Shown here in pieces: positions 28,824 to 38,555 of a stretch of DNA of 64,000 bases. The translations under genes were made by a program, and so were the position numbers. This DNA is from Actinophytocola gossypii (GTDB lineage Bacteria; Actinomycetota; Actinomycetes; Mycobacteriales; Pseudonocardiaceae), in assembly GCF_025165815.1 (NCBI RefSeq), contig NZ_JAFFZE010000009.1:496001-560000 (forward strand). Direction: 5' to 3'. Under the pieces are notes generated by a model that was not told the origin of the DNA, did not search any database, and saw only the letters and a program-made list of their open reading frames with translations. Position 1 is the stretch's first letter. Every line of letters starts with the position of its first letter.

Positions 28824-29942
28824 TCAGCGGGACCGCGCCACCGCCAACGGCGTGACCACCACCAGCAGCGCCGCCGGCACCAGGAAACCGGCCAGCGACG
28901 ACGCGTGGTAGATCGGGGTCAGCGCGATCGGCGCCGCCGCCGCCCCGACGAACCGGAACGCCTGCACCACCGACACCGCGCCCGCGTCGTTTCCCTCGCC
29001 GGTCAGCACCAGCGCGTTCACCCCGACCTGCAGGAACTGCGCGAACAGTCCCGCGGCCGCCCACATCGCCAGCAGCACCGCCAGCCAGGGCGCGAACCCC
29101 ATCGCCGCCACCGGCACCGCGCCCGCCACCGACCCCACCAGCACCGCCCGGCGCGCCCCGATCCGGTCCATCAGCCGGCCCACCGGCCTGGCCGTGACGA
29201 TCCCGACCACGCCGAACACGGTCAGCAGCAGCCCCCGCTCGCCCGCGCCCAGCCCGAACGCGTCCTCCGCCCGGAACGCGACCAGGAACGTCAGCCCGCC
29301 CAGGCACCCCCAGCCGACCAGCGCCACCGCCGACGCCCGCACCGTGCCCGCCGTCCACGCCGACCGCAGCCGTACCCGCTCGGCCGGCCGCCCCGAGTCG
29401 GCGTCGGGCGGCAGACCGATCGCGGCCAGCGCCGCCGCCGCCACCGCGACCCCGACGAACGCGAGCCGCCAGGTCGCCTCCGCCGTGAGCCCGCCGACCA
29501 GCGGCCCGCTGGTCTGCCCGGCCGCCTGCATGGCCGCGAACACGCCGAGCACCCGGCCCAGCCTCGCCCTCGGCGTGGTGGCCGCGAGCGTCGCCAGCAG
29601 CAGCGGCGTGGTGAACGCGTTCGCCACCCCCTGCACGCCCCGTCCGGCCAGCAGCACCCCGAACGACCCCGCCACCACGCACAGCGCCGACCCGGCGACC
29701 ATGACCGCGTAGCCGCCGAGGATGCTGCGGCGCAGCCCCCACCGCGCGCCGAGCGTCCCGGAGAACAGCATCAGCGCCGCGAACGGCACCAGGTACGCGG
29801 TGATCGTCGCCGACGCCGCCGACGCGGACACGCCGAAGTCCGCCCCGATCTCCGGCAGGATCGACGCGGTGACCCCGCCGCCGAACGGGCCGAGGAAGCC
29901 GCCCGCGTGTACTCCGACGACGGCAAGCCTGCTCCGGTCCAA
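28824..29942 (-). CDS. MFS transporter (12-helix)
   Basis: About 372 residues beginning at a TTG at 29942, three bases after the PAC2 gene stop (29945-29947), so translation is probably coupled. The frame gives twelve hydrophobic helices. The TM2-3 motif is GTLGARWGLRRSILGG, and GRGVQGVANAFTTPLLLATLAATTP and GRVLGVFAAMQAAGQTSGPLVGGL are motif-C-like features of drug/proton antiporters. The substrate is unknown. Co-transcription with a PAC2-type protein is unusual; no functional link can be read. Confidence 0.85.
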   Translation of the reverse strand: MDRSRLAVVGVHAGGFLGPFGGGVTASILPEIGADFGVSASAASATITAYLVPFAALMLFSGTLGARWGLRRSILGGYAVMVAGSALCVVAGSFGVLLAGRGVQGVANAFTTPLLLATLAATTPRARLGRVLGVFAAMQAAGQTSGPLVGGLTAEATWRLAFVGVAVAAAALAAIGLPPDADSGRPAERVRLRSAWTAGTVRASAVALVGWGCLGGLTFLVAFRAEDAFGLGAGERGLLLTVFGVVGIVTARPVGRLMDRIGARRAVLVGSVAGAVPVAAMGFAPWLAVLLAMWAAAGLFAQFLQVGVNALVLTGEGNDAGAVSVVQAFRFVGAAAAPIALTPIYHASSLAGFLVPAALLVVVTPLAVARSR

Positions 29943-29944
29943 GC

Positions 29945-30835
29945 TCAGGACGGGCCGGCGGAGCCCCGACCTGGCCCGCCGGGACGACGCCTGCGCAGGT
30001 AACGCTCGAACTCGGCGGCGATCGCGTCACCGCTGGTCTCGTTCAGCTCGGTCTCCGAGTCGCCGCGCTCCTCGAGGGCGCGCACGTAGTTGCTGACGTC
30101 CTCGTCCTCGGCGGCCATCTCGGTGACCGTCCGCTCCCACTCCTCGGCCTGCTCGGGCAGCTGGCCGAGCGGCACCTCGACGTCGAGGACCTCCTCGACC
30201 CGGTGCAGCAGCGCGAGCGTGGCCTTCGGCGACGGCGGCTGGGACACGTAGTGCGGCACGGCGGCCCAGATGGAGATGGCCGGCACCCCGGACCGAACGC
30301 AGGTGTCCTGCAGTACGCCGACGATGCCGGTCGGGCCTTCGTAGCGGGACCGTTCCAGCCCGTACTTGGCCGCGGAGGCGGCGTCGTAGGCGGTGCCGGT
30401 GACCGGGACCGGCCGGGTGTGCGGCGTGTCCGCCAGCAACGCACCGAGCGTGACGACCGTGGTGACACCGAGTGACTCGACGTGTTCCAGTAGCTCCCCG
30501 CAGAACTTCCGCCACCGCATGTTGGGCTCGATGCCGTGCATGAGCACCACGTCCCTGGACGCGCCGGGCGGGCGGCACACGGAGAGTCGCGTGGTGGGCC
30601 ACTCGACCCGGCGGGTCACCCCGTCGACCAGGCGGACGGTCGGGCGGGTGACCTGGAAGTCGTAGTAGGCGTCCGGGTCGACCTCGGCCAGCTCGCTCGC
30701 CTCCCAGGTGAGCTGAAGGTGCTCGATCGCGGCGCTGGCCGCGTCACCTGCGTCGTTCCATCCCTCGAAGGCCGCGATGAGGATGGGGTCGACGAGCTGG
30801 CGTTGGTCGGTGGCGTGCTGGTCCGGGTGGGTCAC
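29945..30835 (-). CDS. PAC2 (proteasome assembly chaperone-like) family protein
   Basis: 296 residues, GTG start six bases after a TAGGCT box on the minus strand. The PAC2 fold (about 15-250) is indicated by ILIAAFEGWNDAGDAASAAIEHL, DFQVTRPTVRLVDG, LMHGIEPNMRWRKFCGELLEHV, VVTLGALLADTPHTRPVPVTG and SIWAAVPHYVSQPPSPKATLALLHRVEE. Eukaryotic and archaeal PAC2 proteins assist proteasome core assembly; the role of actinobacterial members is unproven. It is 11 kb from the proteasome cluster, with the MFS gene directly downstream. The C-terminal 45 residues are charged (EDEDVSNYVRALEERGD) and probably flexible. Confidence 0.9.
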   Translation of the reverse strand: MTHPDQHATDQRQLVDPILIAAFEGWNDAGDAASAAIEHLQLTWEASELAEVDPDAYYDFQVTRPTVRLVDGVTRRVEWPTTRLSVCRPPGASRDVVLMHGIEPNMRWRKFCGELLEHVESLGVTTVVTLGALLADTPHTRPVPVTGTAYDAASAAKYGLERSRYEGPTGIVGVLQDTCVRSGVPAISIWAAVPHYVSQPPSPKATLALLHRVEEVLDVEVPLGQLPEQAEEWERTVTEMAAEDEDVSNYVRALEERGDSETELNETSGDAIAAEFERYLRRRRPGGPGRGSAGPS

Positions 30836-30841
30836 CGGGCC

Positions 30842-30880
30842 AGCCTACGACCCGTCCCCGCCGTCGGGGGACCGTAGGCT
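30842..30880. promoter_or_regulatory. Symmetric divergent promoter (PAC2 / HAD)
   Basis: AGCCTACG (30842-30849) and CGTAGGCT (30873-30880) are perfect inverted arms. Each contains a TAGGCT -10 box pointing outward, six bases from a start codon: the PAC2 GTG at 30835 and the leader ORF ATG at 30887. The two transcription starts are about 50 bases apart, so the polymerases must compete. Confidence 0.6.
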
Positions 30881-30886
30881 CCTGGC

Positions 30887-30967
30887 ATGTCCACCGACCG
30901 TGTGGCTCGGCGAGAAGATCGTCACACCGCGCGCGCCGGGGTCGCCCGATGTGCGACGCTCGGCTGA
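30887..30967 (+). CDS. Possible leader peptide ahead of the HAD gene
   Basis: 26 codons from an ATG placed six bases after the TAGGCT box, where the window's leaderless genes begin. The peptide starts MSTDRVARREDRHTARAG and is basic. Its TGA ends one base before the HAD ATG, so ribosomes finishing here could re-initiate on the HAD gene. It could equally be untranslated leader. Confidence 0.35.
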   Translation: MSTDRVARREDRHTARAGVARCATLG

Positions 30968-30968
30968 C

Positions 30969-31640
30969 ATGACCCAGCACCTTCCCGCCGCGGCCCTGTG
31001 GGACCTGGACGGCACCCTCCTCGACTCCGAGAAGCTGTGGGACGTCCCGCTCTACGAGCTGACCGAGAAGCTCGGCGGCCAGTTGTCGGACACGACCCGC
31101 CTGGCCATGGTCGGCACGAACGTGAAGGTCACCATGCGCCTGCTCTACGCCGAGGTCGGCATCACCGACCCGAGCGAGGAGCAACTGGCCGACGGCGCGG
31201 CGTGGGTCGACCGCAGGATGGCGGAGGTGTTCCGCCAGGACCTCCCGTGGCGGCCCGGCGCGGCCGCGGCCCTGGCCGCCGTACGCGCGTCCGGCATCCC
31301 GATGGCCCTGGTCACCTCGACCGAACGGGGCCTGACCGAGATCGCCCTGGAAACGGTGGGCCGCACCCTCTTCGACACCACCGTCTGCGGCGACGAGGTC
31401 GACGGCCTGAACAAGCCCCACCCGGAGCCGTACCTGAAAGCGTGCCGCCTCCTGGACGTCGACCCGACCAGCTGCGTCGCGATCGAGGACTCCCCGACGG
31501 GCACCCAGTCGGCGGTGGCCGCGGGCTGTCAGGTCCTGGTGGTCCCGTGTGAGGTCCCGGTCGAACCGGGGGAGCGACGCACGTTCCGCGACTCCCTGGA
31601 AGGCCTGACGATCGCCGACCTCGCCGCACTGACCAGCTGA
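30969..31640 (+). CDS. HAD superfamily phosphatase (beta-phosphoglucomutase-like)
   Basis: 223 residues from the ATG at 30969. HAD motif I is ALWDLDGTLLDSE (nucleophile and acid Asp), motif II is the Ser/Thr in ALVTSTERG, motif III is the Lys in LNKPHPEPYLKA, and motif IV is AIEDSPTGTQSAV. The helical cap between about residues 20 and 90 makes it subclass I, like phosphoglycolate phosphatases and beta-phosphoglucomutases. The substrate is unknown. It faces the PAC2 gene divergently and ends close to the vapC stop. A short leader ORF overlaps its 5' region. Confidence 0.9.
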   Translation: MTQHLPAAALWDLDGTLLDSEKLWDVPLYELTEKLGGQLSDTTRLAMVGTNVKVTMRLLYAEVGITDPSEEQLADGAAWVDRRMAEVFRQDLPWRPGAAAALAAVRASGIPMALVTSTERGLTEIALETVGRTLFDTTVCGDEVDGLNKPHPEPYLKACRLLDVDPTSCVAIEDSPTGTQSAVAAGCQVLVVPCEVPVEPGERRTFRDSLEGLTIADLAALTS

Positions 31641-31641
31641 C

Positions 31642-32049
31642 TCAGTCGAGTTTTACGAGTTCGGCTTGGACGCCGGGAAGCTCGTCGAACCTGGCGGCGG
31701 CGTCGGTGGTCAGCAAGAGGCTCCCGGTCGCCGCGGCCGTCGCCGCGATGATCAGATCGAAAGCGCTCCGTGGTTGGCCCGTGAGCCTGGTGTGCTTCAT
31801 GAGATGAGCGTGTACGCGAGCGACCTCGACGGTGTAGTCCGCGACAGGCATCACCGTGAGCAGCGCCTCGACGTTGAGGCCGACCAGATCCCGATGTCTG
31901 GAGGTCACCCCGTTGACGCCGGCCAGAAGTTCCATCGCGGTGATCGCCGCGATCGCGGGCTCGTCGTCGCCGATGACGGCCCGCAGATCGGAGTTCTGCC
32001 GTTCGAAGCCGACAATCACGCCGGTGTCGAGGATCAGTCGTCGAACCAC
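31642..32049 (-). CDS. vapC: PIN-domain toxin VapC
   Basis: 135 residues, GTG start, overlapping the antitoxin gene by 16 bases. The PIN nuclease acidic residues are present: Asp in RLILDTGVIVGF, Glu in ITAMELLAG, Asp in SAFDLIIAATA and Asp in LLTTDAARF. VapC toxins are Mg-dependent ribonucleases that usually cut tRNA or rRNA; the target cannot be told here. Length and residues are intact, so it is probably active and needs the partner. The third-base composition is somewhat lower in GC than the neighbours, which would fit horizontal acquisition. Confidence 0.88.
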   Translation of the reverse strand: MVRRLILDTGVIVGFERQNSDLRAVIGDDEPAIAAITAMELLAGVNGVTSRHRDLVGLNVEALLTVMPVADYTVEVARVHAHLMKHTRLTGQPRSAFDLIIAATAAATGSLLLTTDAAARFDELPGVQAELVKLD

Positions 32050-32291
32050 TTGCGCTCCCTGTCATCCTGCGACTCGCGCAGTTCCTTGATCGCGTTCTCC
32101 CACTCGTCCACGGCTTCGGGTGGGAGTGGGTGGTTCTCGATCACTTCGGCTAGCCGGTCGGCGGTGGTGGGTCGTCCGGGGACGACTCGGGCGATGGCGA
32201 CGCCGTCACGGACGAGCGTGACCTCCTCGCCACGGTCGACGGCTTCGATCAACTCCTCGAAGTTGCGCACCGTCGCGTCTATCGATCTCAT
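32034..32291 (-). CDS. Phd/YefM-type antitoxin of the VapC module
   Basis: 85 residues from the ATG at 32291. The N-terminal Phd/YefM DNA-binding fold reads IDATVRNFEELIEAVDRGEEVTLVRDGVAIARVVPGR; the C-terminal helix NAIKELRESQDDRERKWFDD probably wraps the toxin. It overlaps vapC by 16 bases, the usual antitoxin-first order. A 17-bp palindrome containing the -10 box lies 4-20 bases upstream of the start, as in autorepressed modules. Confidence 0.88.
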   Translation of the reverse strand: MRSIDATVRNFEELIEAVDRGEEVTLVRDGVAIARVVPGRPTTADRLAEVIENHPLPPEAVDEWENAIKELRESQDDRERKWFDD

Positions 32292-32294
32292 GGC

Positions 32295-32311
32295 GGTCAG
32301 GCTAGCTGACC
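32295..32311. promoter_or_regulatory. Autorepression operator of the toxin-antitoxin module
   Basis: GGTCAG (32295-32300), a 5-base centre and CTGACC (32306-32311). The minus-strand -10 box TAGCCT (32299-32304) lies inside it, seven bases before the antitoxin ATG. Antitoxin bound here would block RNA polymerase. Confidence 0.6.
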
Positions 32312-32402
32312 TGCGGTTTTGTCCCCGTCACTCGTTCAGGTGAAGCACAACGGCGGTAATCCGGATGCGAACCATCCCGGGTGGGATGCAAGGATCGGGG
32401 AC

Positions 32403-32666
32403 GTGAAGACGTTCGACGAGTTGTTCGCCGAACTGCGTGGGCGGGCTGCGGAGCGGCCCGAGGGGTCCGGCACCGTTGCCGCCTTGGACGCGGGGACGCA
32501 TGCGCAGGGCAAGAAGGTTCTCGAGGAGGCGGGCGAGGTGTGGATCGCCGCCGAGCACGAGTCCGACGAGCGGCTGGCTGAGGAAGTGTCCCAGCTGCTG
32601 TACCGGGTGCAGGTGCTCATGATCGGGCGCGGTCTCACGCTCGACGACGTCTACCGACATCTCTGA
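32403..32666 (+). CDS. hisE: Phosphoribosyl-ATP pyrophosphatase
   Basis: 87 residues from the GTG at 32403 ([24 protein letters not shown]). The MazG-like all-alpha fold has the metal-binding acidic signature [38 protein letters not shown], here given as its parts [14 protein letters not shown] and [11 protein letters not shown]. It hydrolyses phosphoribosyl-ATP to phosphoribosyl-AMP, the second step of histidine biosynthesis. It lies 42 bases upstream of hisG in the order usual for actinobacteria, where the other his genes sit elsewhere. Confidence 0.95.
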   Translation: MKTFDELFAELRGRAAERPEGSGTVAALDAGTHAQGKKVLEEAGEVWIAAEHESDERLAEEVSQLLYRVQVLMIGRGLTLDDVYRHL

Positions 32667-32708
32667 GCCGCAGCCGACCCCGAACCTTCGAGAACTCTGG
32701 AGCCACAC

Positions 32709-33554
32709 ATGCTGCGGGTTGCCGTGCCCAACAAGGGCGCGCTGGCCGGACCGGCCGCCGACATGCTCGCCGAGGCCGGGTACCGCCGGCGCCACGACTC
32801 ACGCGACCTCACCGTGCTCGACCCGACCAACGACGTCGAGTTCTTCTTCCTCCGCCCCAAGGACATCGCCATCTACGTCGGCTCCGGGGAGCTCGACCTC
32901 GGGATCACCGGGCGCGACCTCGCGCTCGACTCCGGCGCACCCGTCGACGAGCGGCTCGCGCTCGGGTTCGGCGGCTCGACCTTCCGGTACGCGGCCCCGG
33001 CCGGCCGGGACTGGACCGTGGACGACCTGCACGGCAAGCGGCTCGCCACCTCCTATCCGAAACTGGTCCGCGCCGACCTGGCGCGACGTGGCGTCGACAC
33101 CGAGGTCATCCGGCTCGACGGAGCCGTCGAGATCTCGGTCGCGCTCGGCGTGGCCGACGCGGTCGCCGACGTCGTCGGGTCCGGGCGCACGCTGCGGCAG
33201 CACAACCTGGTGGCCTTCGGCGACGTCATCTGCGAGTCCGAGGCCGTCCTCCTGCAGGGCACCAGCGCCGACGGCTCGCCGGCCAAGGACCAGCTCGCCG
33301 CGCGGCTGCAGGGCGTCGTCTTCGCGCAGCAGTACATGATGCTCGACTACGACTGTCCCAAGGCGCTCCTGGACGAAGCGATCACGGTCACCCCCGGCCT
33401 GGAGTCGCCGACGGTCGCGCCGCTGGCCGACCCGGCCTGGGTCGCGGTGCGCGCGATGGTGCCGCGCAAGGAGGCCAACCTGGTCATGGACCGGCTCGCC
33501 GCGCTCGGTGCCAAGGCGGTGCTGGCCTCCGACATCCGCTCCTGCCGGCTCTGA
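32709..33554 (+). CDS. hisG: ATP phosphoribosyltransferase (long form)
   Basis: 281 residues, the long hexameric form with a C-terminal ACT-like regulatory domain. Motifs: [57 protein letters not shown] and the PRPP loop [20 protein letters not shown]. The last ~75 residues ([16 protein letters not shown] to [10 protein letters not shown]) form the histidine feedback domain, so the first and committed step of histidine synthesis is under allosteric control. Co-transcribed with hisE. It ends three bases from the convergent thioesterase gene. Confidence 0.96.
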   Translation: MLRVAVPNKGALAGPAADMLAEAGYRRRHDSRDLTVLDPTNDVEFFFLRPKDIAIYVGSGELDLGITGRDLALDSGAPVDERLALGFGGSTFRYAAPAGRDWTVDDLHGKRLATSYPKLVRADLARRGVDTEVIRLDGAVEISVALGVADAVADVVGSGRTLRQHNLVAFGDVICESEAVLLQGTSADGSPAKDQLAARLQGVVFAQQYMMLDYDCPKALLDEAITVTPGLESPTVAPLADPAWVAVRAMVPRKEANLVMDRLAALGAKAVLASDIRSCRL

Positions 33555-33557
33555 CGC

Positions 33558-34355
33558 CTACCGCTGCGGGCGCACCAGCAGCGCCTGCGCACCTCGCCCG
33601 ACCGGGCCCCGCTCGTCGTGCAGCACGGCGAACGCCGAGCCGACGCCGACGGGGCCGATCGCCGTGGCGGCGTCCAGGGCCATCCACTCACCGATCGGGT
33701 CCCGGTACAGGTGCACGGTCAGCTCCGAGTTGATGAACAGCCACTCGCGCGGGTCCATCCGGCTCGACACCCCGTTGCCCGAGTCGGCGAGCACCATCAG
33801 CCGCTGCAGGCTCGTCGGCCGCTCGTCGGCCACCAGCGCGACGCCCTGCCTGGCCCACACCGTCGCCGGGCCGGGACTGCCCAGCTCACCGGCCAGCGAC
33901 CGCCACTCCATCGCGTCCAGGTAGCCGCCGCCCCAGCTCTCCGGGCGGTACATCGGCCGGGCGGCCGACGGCGGTGGCAGCGGCGCCTCCAGGTCACCGG
34001 CGACCGGTGACGTGTCCGTGTGGACGTGCCGCCACGCCCGGCACCGCGCCACCACCCGGCCGTCCGAGCGCAGCTCCGCGGCCAGCAGCTCCACCGACCG
34101 GCCCGGCCGTTCGACGCCGGCCTCGACCTCCAGCTCGGCCACCGGCACCGGGCCGAGGATCTCCACGGTCAACCGGGCGAACGACATCGGCCCGGCGGCC
34201 GGCAGCGACTCCAGCGCGCGGGTCAGCAGCGCGCTCGGCGGGCCGAGGTGCTGGGTGTGCGGCGACCACGGGCCGGCGCTGTGCTTCGTCGAGGCGAACC
34301 GGCCACCGCCGAGCGGCTCGTAGAACGCCTCGGTGTACTCAGTCGGCTCGGTCAA
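33558..34355 (-). CDS. Double-hotdog acyl-CoA thioesterase family protein
   Basis: About 265 residues from a TTG at 34355 (LTEPTEYTEAFYEP), chosen because GAGGAGA lies six bases upstream; a GTG at 34370 would add five residues. The PF13622-like double hotdog fold is indicated by TKHSAGPWSPHTQHLGPPSALLTRAL and LTVEILGPVPVAELEVEAGVERPGRSVELL in the first half, and VLADSGNGVSSRMD with HLYRDPIGEWMALDAATAIG in the second. The substrate acyl group is unknown. The 5' end overlaps the RecB-like gene by 17 bases, so the two form a coupled pair. Confidence 0.83.
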   Translation of the reverse strand: MTEPTEYTEAFYEPLGGGRFASTKHSAGPWSPHTQHLGPPSALLTRALESLPAAGPMSFARLTVEILGPVPVAELEVEAGVERPGRSVELLAAELRSDGRVVARCRAWRHVHTDTSPVAGDLEAPLPPPSAARPMYRPESWGGGYLDAMEWRSLAGELGSPGPATVWARQGVALVADERPTSLQRLMVLADSGNGVSSRMDPREWLFINSELTVHLYRDPIGEWMALDAATAIGPVGVGSAFAVLHDERGPVGRGAQALLVRPQR

Positions 34356-35244
34356 GGGGGGTCTCCTCACCAGCGTCCGGTTCCGGCCAGCCGGGGTACT
34401 CCGGGGGCGTCCCGCCGAACGCGGGACACAGCGACTGGTGCGCGCACCAGTCGCACAGCCTGCTCTTGTTCGGCCGGAAGTCGCCGGTGCGCCCGGCGCG
34501 CAGGATCGCCTGCCACACCGCGTCGAGCGTGCGCTCGAACCTGGTCAGCTCCGCCTCGTCCGGTTGGTAGGTCAGCGACTGCCGGTCGGCCAGGTACATC
34601 AGGCGCAGCTGCCGGGGCACCACGCCACGCAGCCGCCACAGCACCAGCGCGTAGAACTTCATCTGGAACAGCGCCTTCGCCTCGCCGATCTCGCGCGGGG
34701 CGGTGCCGGTCTTGTAGTCGACGACGCGGATCTCGCCGGTGGGCGCCACGTCGAGCCGGTCGACGTAGCCGCGCAGCAGCACGCCCGAGGTCAGCTCGGT
34801 CTCCACGAGCAGCTCACGCGCCTCCGGGTCGAGCCGGCGCGGGTCCTCCAGCGTGAAGTAGCCGTCGATCAGCCGCGACGCCGTCTCCAGCCACGCGTCC
34901 TCGGCGTCCGGGGCAGCACCGTCGGTGAACAGCTCGGCGAGCTCGGGGCGCTCCTCCCGGAGTCGTGCCCAGACCGGGGCCAGCAGCGCGTGCGCCCGGT
35001 CCGGCACCCGCTCGGCGGCGGGCAGACCGAACAACTCCTCCAGCACGGCGTGCACCACGATGCCCCGGACCTGCGCCTGCGTCGGCTTCTCCGGTAACCG
35101 GTCGACCGCCCGGAACCGGTACAGCAGCGGGCACTGCTTGAAGTCGCCGGCACGGGACGGCGACAGCGCGGGCCGCCGGGGCCGCGGTACCTCAGCGTCC
35201 GCTGCGGCCTCGGTGTCCACGGGCAGGTCGGCGGTTTCGGTCAT
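34339..35244 (-). CDS. RecB-like PD-(D/E)XK exonuclease with Fe-S cysteines
   Basis: 301 residues. A RecB-family (PDDEXK_1) nuclease: core residues are the His in RGIVVHAVLEELF, Asp in LRGYVDRLDV and D-x-K in IRVVDYKTG. Four cysteines, one near the N-terminus (FKQCPLLYR) and three at the end (LCDWCAHQSLCPAF), match the iron-sulphur staple of AddB/Cas4-type nucleases. No helicase domain is present, and no cas genes are nearby. It is likely a DNA-repair exonuclease found widely in actinobacteria. It overlaps the downstream thioesterase gene. Confidence 0.9.
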   Translation of the reverse strand: MTETADLPVDTEAAADAEVPRPRRPALSPSRAGDFKQCPLLYRFRAVDRLPEKPTQAQVRGIVVHAVLEELFGLPAAERVPDRAHALLAPVWARLREERPELAELFTDGAAPDAEDAWLETASRLIDGYFTLEDPRRLDPEARELLVETELTSGVLLRGYVDRLDVAPTGEIRVVDYKTGTAPREIGEAKALFQMKFYALVLWRLRGVVPRQLRLMYLADRQSLTYQPDEAELTRFERTLDAVWQAILRAGRTGDFRPNKSRLCDWCAHQSLCPAFGGTPPEYPGWPEPDAGEETPLDRAD

Positions 35245-35352
35245 GGGGAGACCCTAGGCGAGGGCCCCGACAGTTCCGCCGGACCCGGCCCCGCCGTGTC
35301 GTCCCCCCGATCGGGCGGCGCGGTCATCACGGCGTTCCCACACCAGGGCGCC

Positions 35353-35358
35353 TACGCT
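35353..35358 (+). promoter_or_regulatory. -10 box of the site-2 protease gene
   Basis: TACGCT, only one base before the ATG at 35360 but seven before the GTG at 35366. This spacing decides the start in favour of the GTG. Confidence 0.5.
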
Positions 35359-35365
35359 CATGGGG

Positions 35366-36496
35366 GTGACCGACGCCGCGCCATGGACAGCGGACCGCGA
35401 GGGCGGCCTGCTGCTGTTCCGGTTCCGCGGTGTGCCCGTACTCCTGTCGCCGTCGTGGTGGCTCGGCTCGGTCGCGGTGATCGTGCTGTACGCGCCGCTG
35501 GTCGAGCGGTTCCTGCCGCAGGCGGGGGCCGTGGTGTCGATCTCGCTGGCCGCCGCGTTCGCGGTGCTGCTCGGCGCGTCGGTGCTGGCCCACGAGCTGG
35601 GGCACTGCGTGGTCGCACTGCACCTCGGCATCCCGGTACGGCGGCTGCGGTTGTTCCTGCTCGGTGGGCTCGCGGAGATCACCAGGACCCCGCGCCGCCC
35701 GGGGCACGAGGGCGTCATCGCGGCGGCCGGACCGGCGGTGTCGGCGGTGCTGGCCGCGGTCTGCGGCGCGGTGCTGCTGGTGATGCCGGCCGAGGGCCCG
35801 GTGTGGCTGCTCGTGCTGGAGTGCGCGGTGGCCAACGTCGCGGTCGCGGTGTTCAACCTGCTGCCCGGCCTGCCGCTGGACGGCGGACGGATGCTGCGTG
35901 CCGGCGTGTGGGCGGTCGTGGGTAACCGCAGCGTGGCGACGAAGGCGGCGGTCGTCGGCGGCTGGCTGGTGGCCGGGCTGCTGATGCTGTGGGCGATGTG
36001 GGGGATCGCGACCGAGAGCCCGGACCGGTGGCTGCGGCTCGGGGTGTGCGCGCTGACGGCGTGGTTCGTGGCGTCCGGCGCGCGCGGCGAGCTGGCCGCC
36101 GACCAGCGGCGGACCTGGCCGGAGGGCCTGGCGCTCGCGGACCTGACCCGGCCGATCCTCCAGCTGCCGGCGGAGAGCCCGGTGGCCGACGCGCTCGGGG
36201 CCGCGGCCGGCCGGGGCGTGGTCCTGGTGCGTGCCGACGGCGTGGCGGCCGGCCTGCTCGACCCGTACGCGGCGGAGCGGCTGGCCGAGCGGTCCCCGAT
36301 GGCGCCGGCCGAGCAGGCCGCCGAGCCGATCCGGCCGGAGTCCGTGCTGCTGGACTCCGAACCGGGGGAGGAGATCGTCGAGCGGGTGGCGGAGACCCCC
36401 GCGTGGCAGTTCCTGGTGGTGGACCAGGACGGCCGCCCGGCTGGCGTGCTGCGCCGCGAGGACCTGCGCGCCGGCCTCACCGGGCGCGCGGGCTGA
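35366..36496 (+). CDS. Site-2 protease family (M50) membrane metalloprotease with CBS domains
   Basis: About 376 residues from the GTG at 35366. The membrane part (about 20-235) has six hydrophobic helices with the zinc motif HELGH (VLAHELGHCVVALHLG) and the third ligand in NLLPGLPLDGGRML. The C-terminal cytoplasmic part (about 255-375) looks like paired CBS domains, e.g. GVVLVRADGVAAGLLD and FLVVDQDGRPAGVLRREDL, which may sense adenine nucleotides. The enzyme cuts a membrane-embedded substrate, probably a regulator, as Rip3-type proteases of mycobacteria do. Its target is not evident. Confidence 0.9.
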   Translation: MTDAAPWTADREGGLLLFRFRGVPVLLSPSWWLGSVAVIVLYAPLVERFLPQAGAVVSISLAAAFAVLLGASVLAHELGHCVVALHLGIPVRRLRLFLLGGLAEITRTPRRPGHEGVIAAAGPAVSAVLAAVCGAVLLVMPAEGPVWLLVLECAVANVAVAVFNLLPGLPLDGGRMLRAGVWAVVGNRSVATKAAVVGGWLVAGLLMLWAMWGIATESPDRWLRLGVCALTAWFVASGARGELAADQRRTWPEGLALADLTRPILQLPAESPVADALGAAAGRGVVLVRADGVAAGLLDPYAAERLAERSPMAPAEQAAEPIRPESVLLDSEPGEEIVERVAETPAWQFLVVDQDGRPAGVLRREDLRAGLTGRAG

Positions 36497-36498
36497 CC

Positions 36499-36560
36499 GG
36501 GAGCGTACGACTCGCGCGACGGGAGGGTACGACTCGCGCGACGGGAGGGTACGACTCGCG
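36499..36560. repeat. 2.8 copies of a 22-bp tandem repeat
   Basis: GGGAGGGTACGACTCGCG plus CGAC forms the unit. Copies run 36499-36520 (one mismatch), 36521-36542 and a partial 36543-36560. They fill the gap between the converging protease and membrane-protein genes. Confidence 0.85.
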
Positions 36561-36563
36561 GGG

Positions 36564-38429
<1,866 letters not shown>

Positions 38430-38436
<7 letters not shown>

Positions 38437-38555
38437 GCGCGGCTGTCGGAGCGGGGCGTGGACGTCGACGAGCTGCTCGCCTGGAGGGCGTGCCGCCGAT
38501 GTTCGACCTCCGTGACCCGGACGGCAACGTCCTGTACGTCGGCCAGGCCGGCTAG
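38430..38555 (+). pseudogene. C-terminal remnant of a VOC/glyoxalase-family protein
   Basis: One frame reads HARLSERGVDVDELLAW; a shift of one base near 38484 gives GVPPMFDLRDPDGNVLYVGQAG and a stop at 38553-38555. The combined text is the typical end of a glyoxalase/bleomycin-resistance fold protein (DPDGN motif). The N-terminal part is gone, and the single-base loss in TGGAGGGCG explains the shift. It lies back to back with the sigma-factor remnant. Confidence 0.6.
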
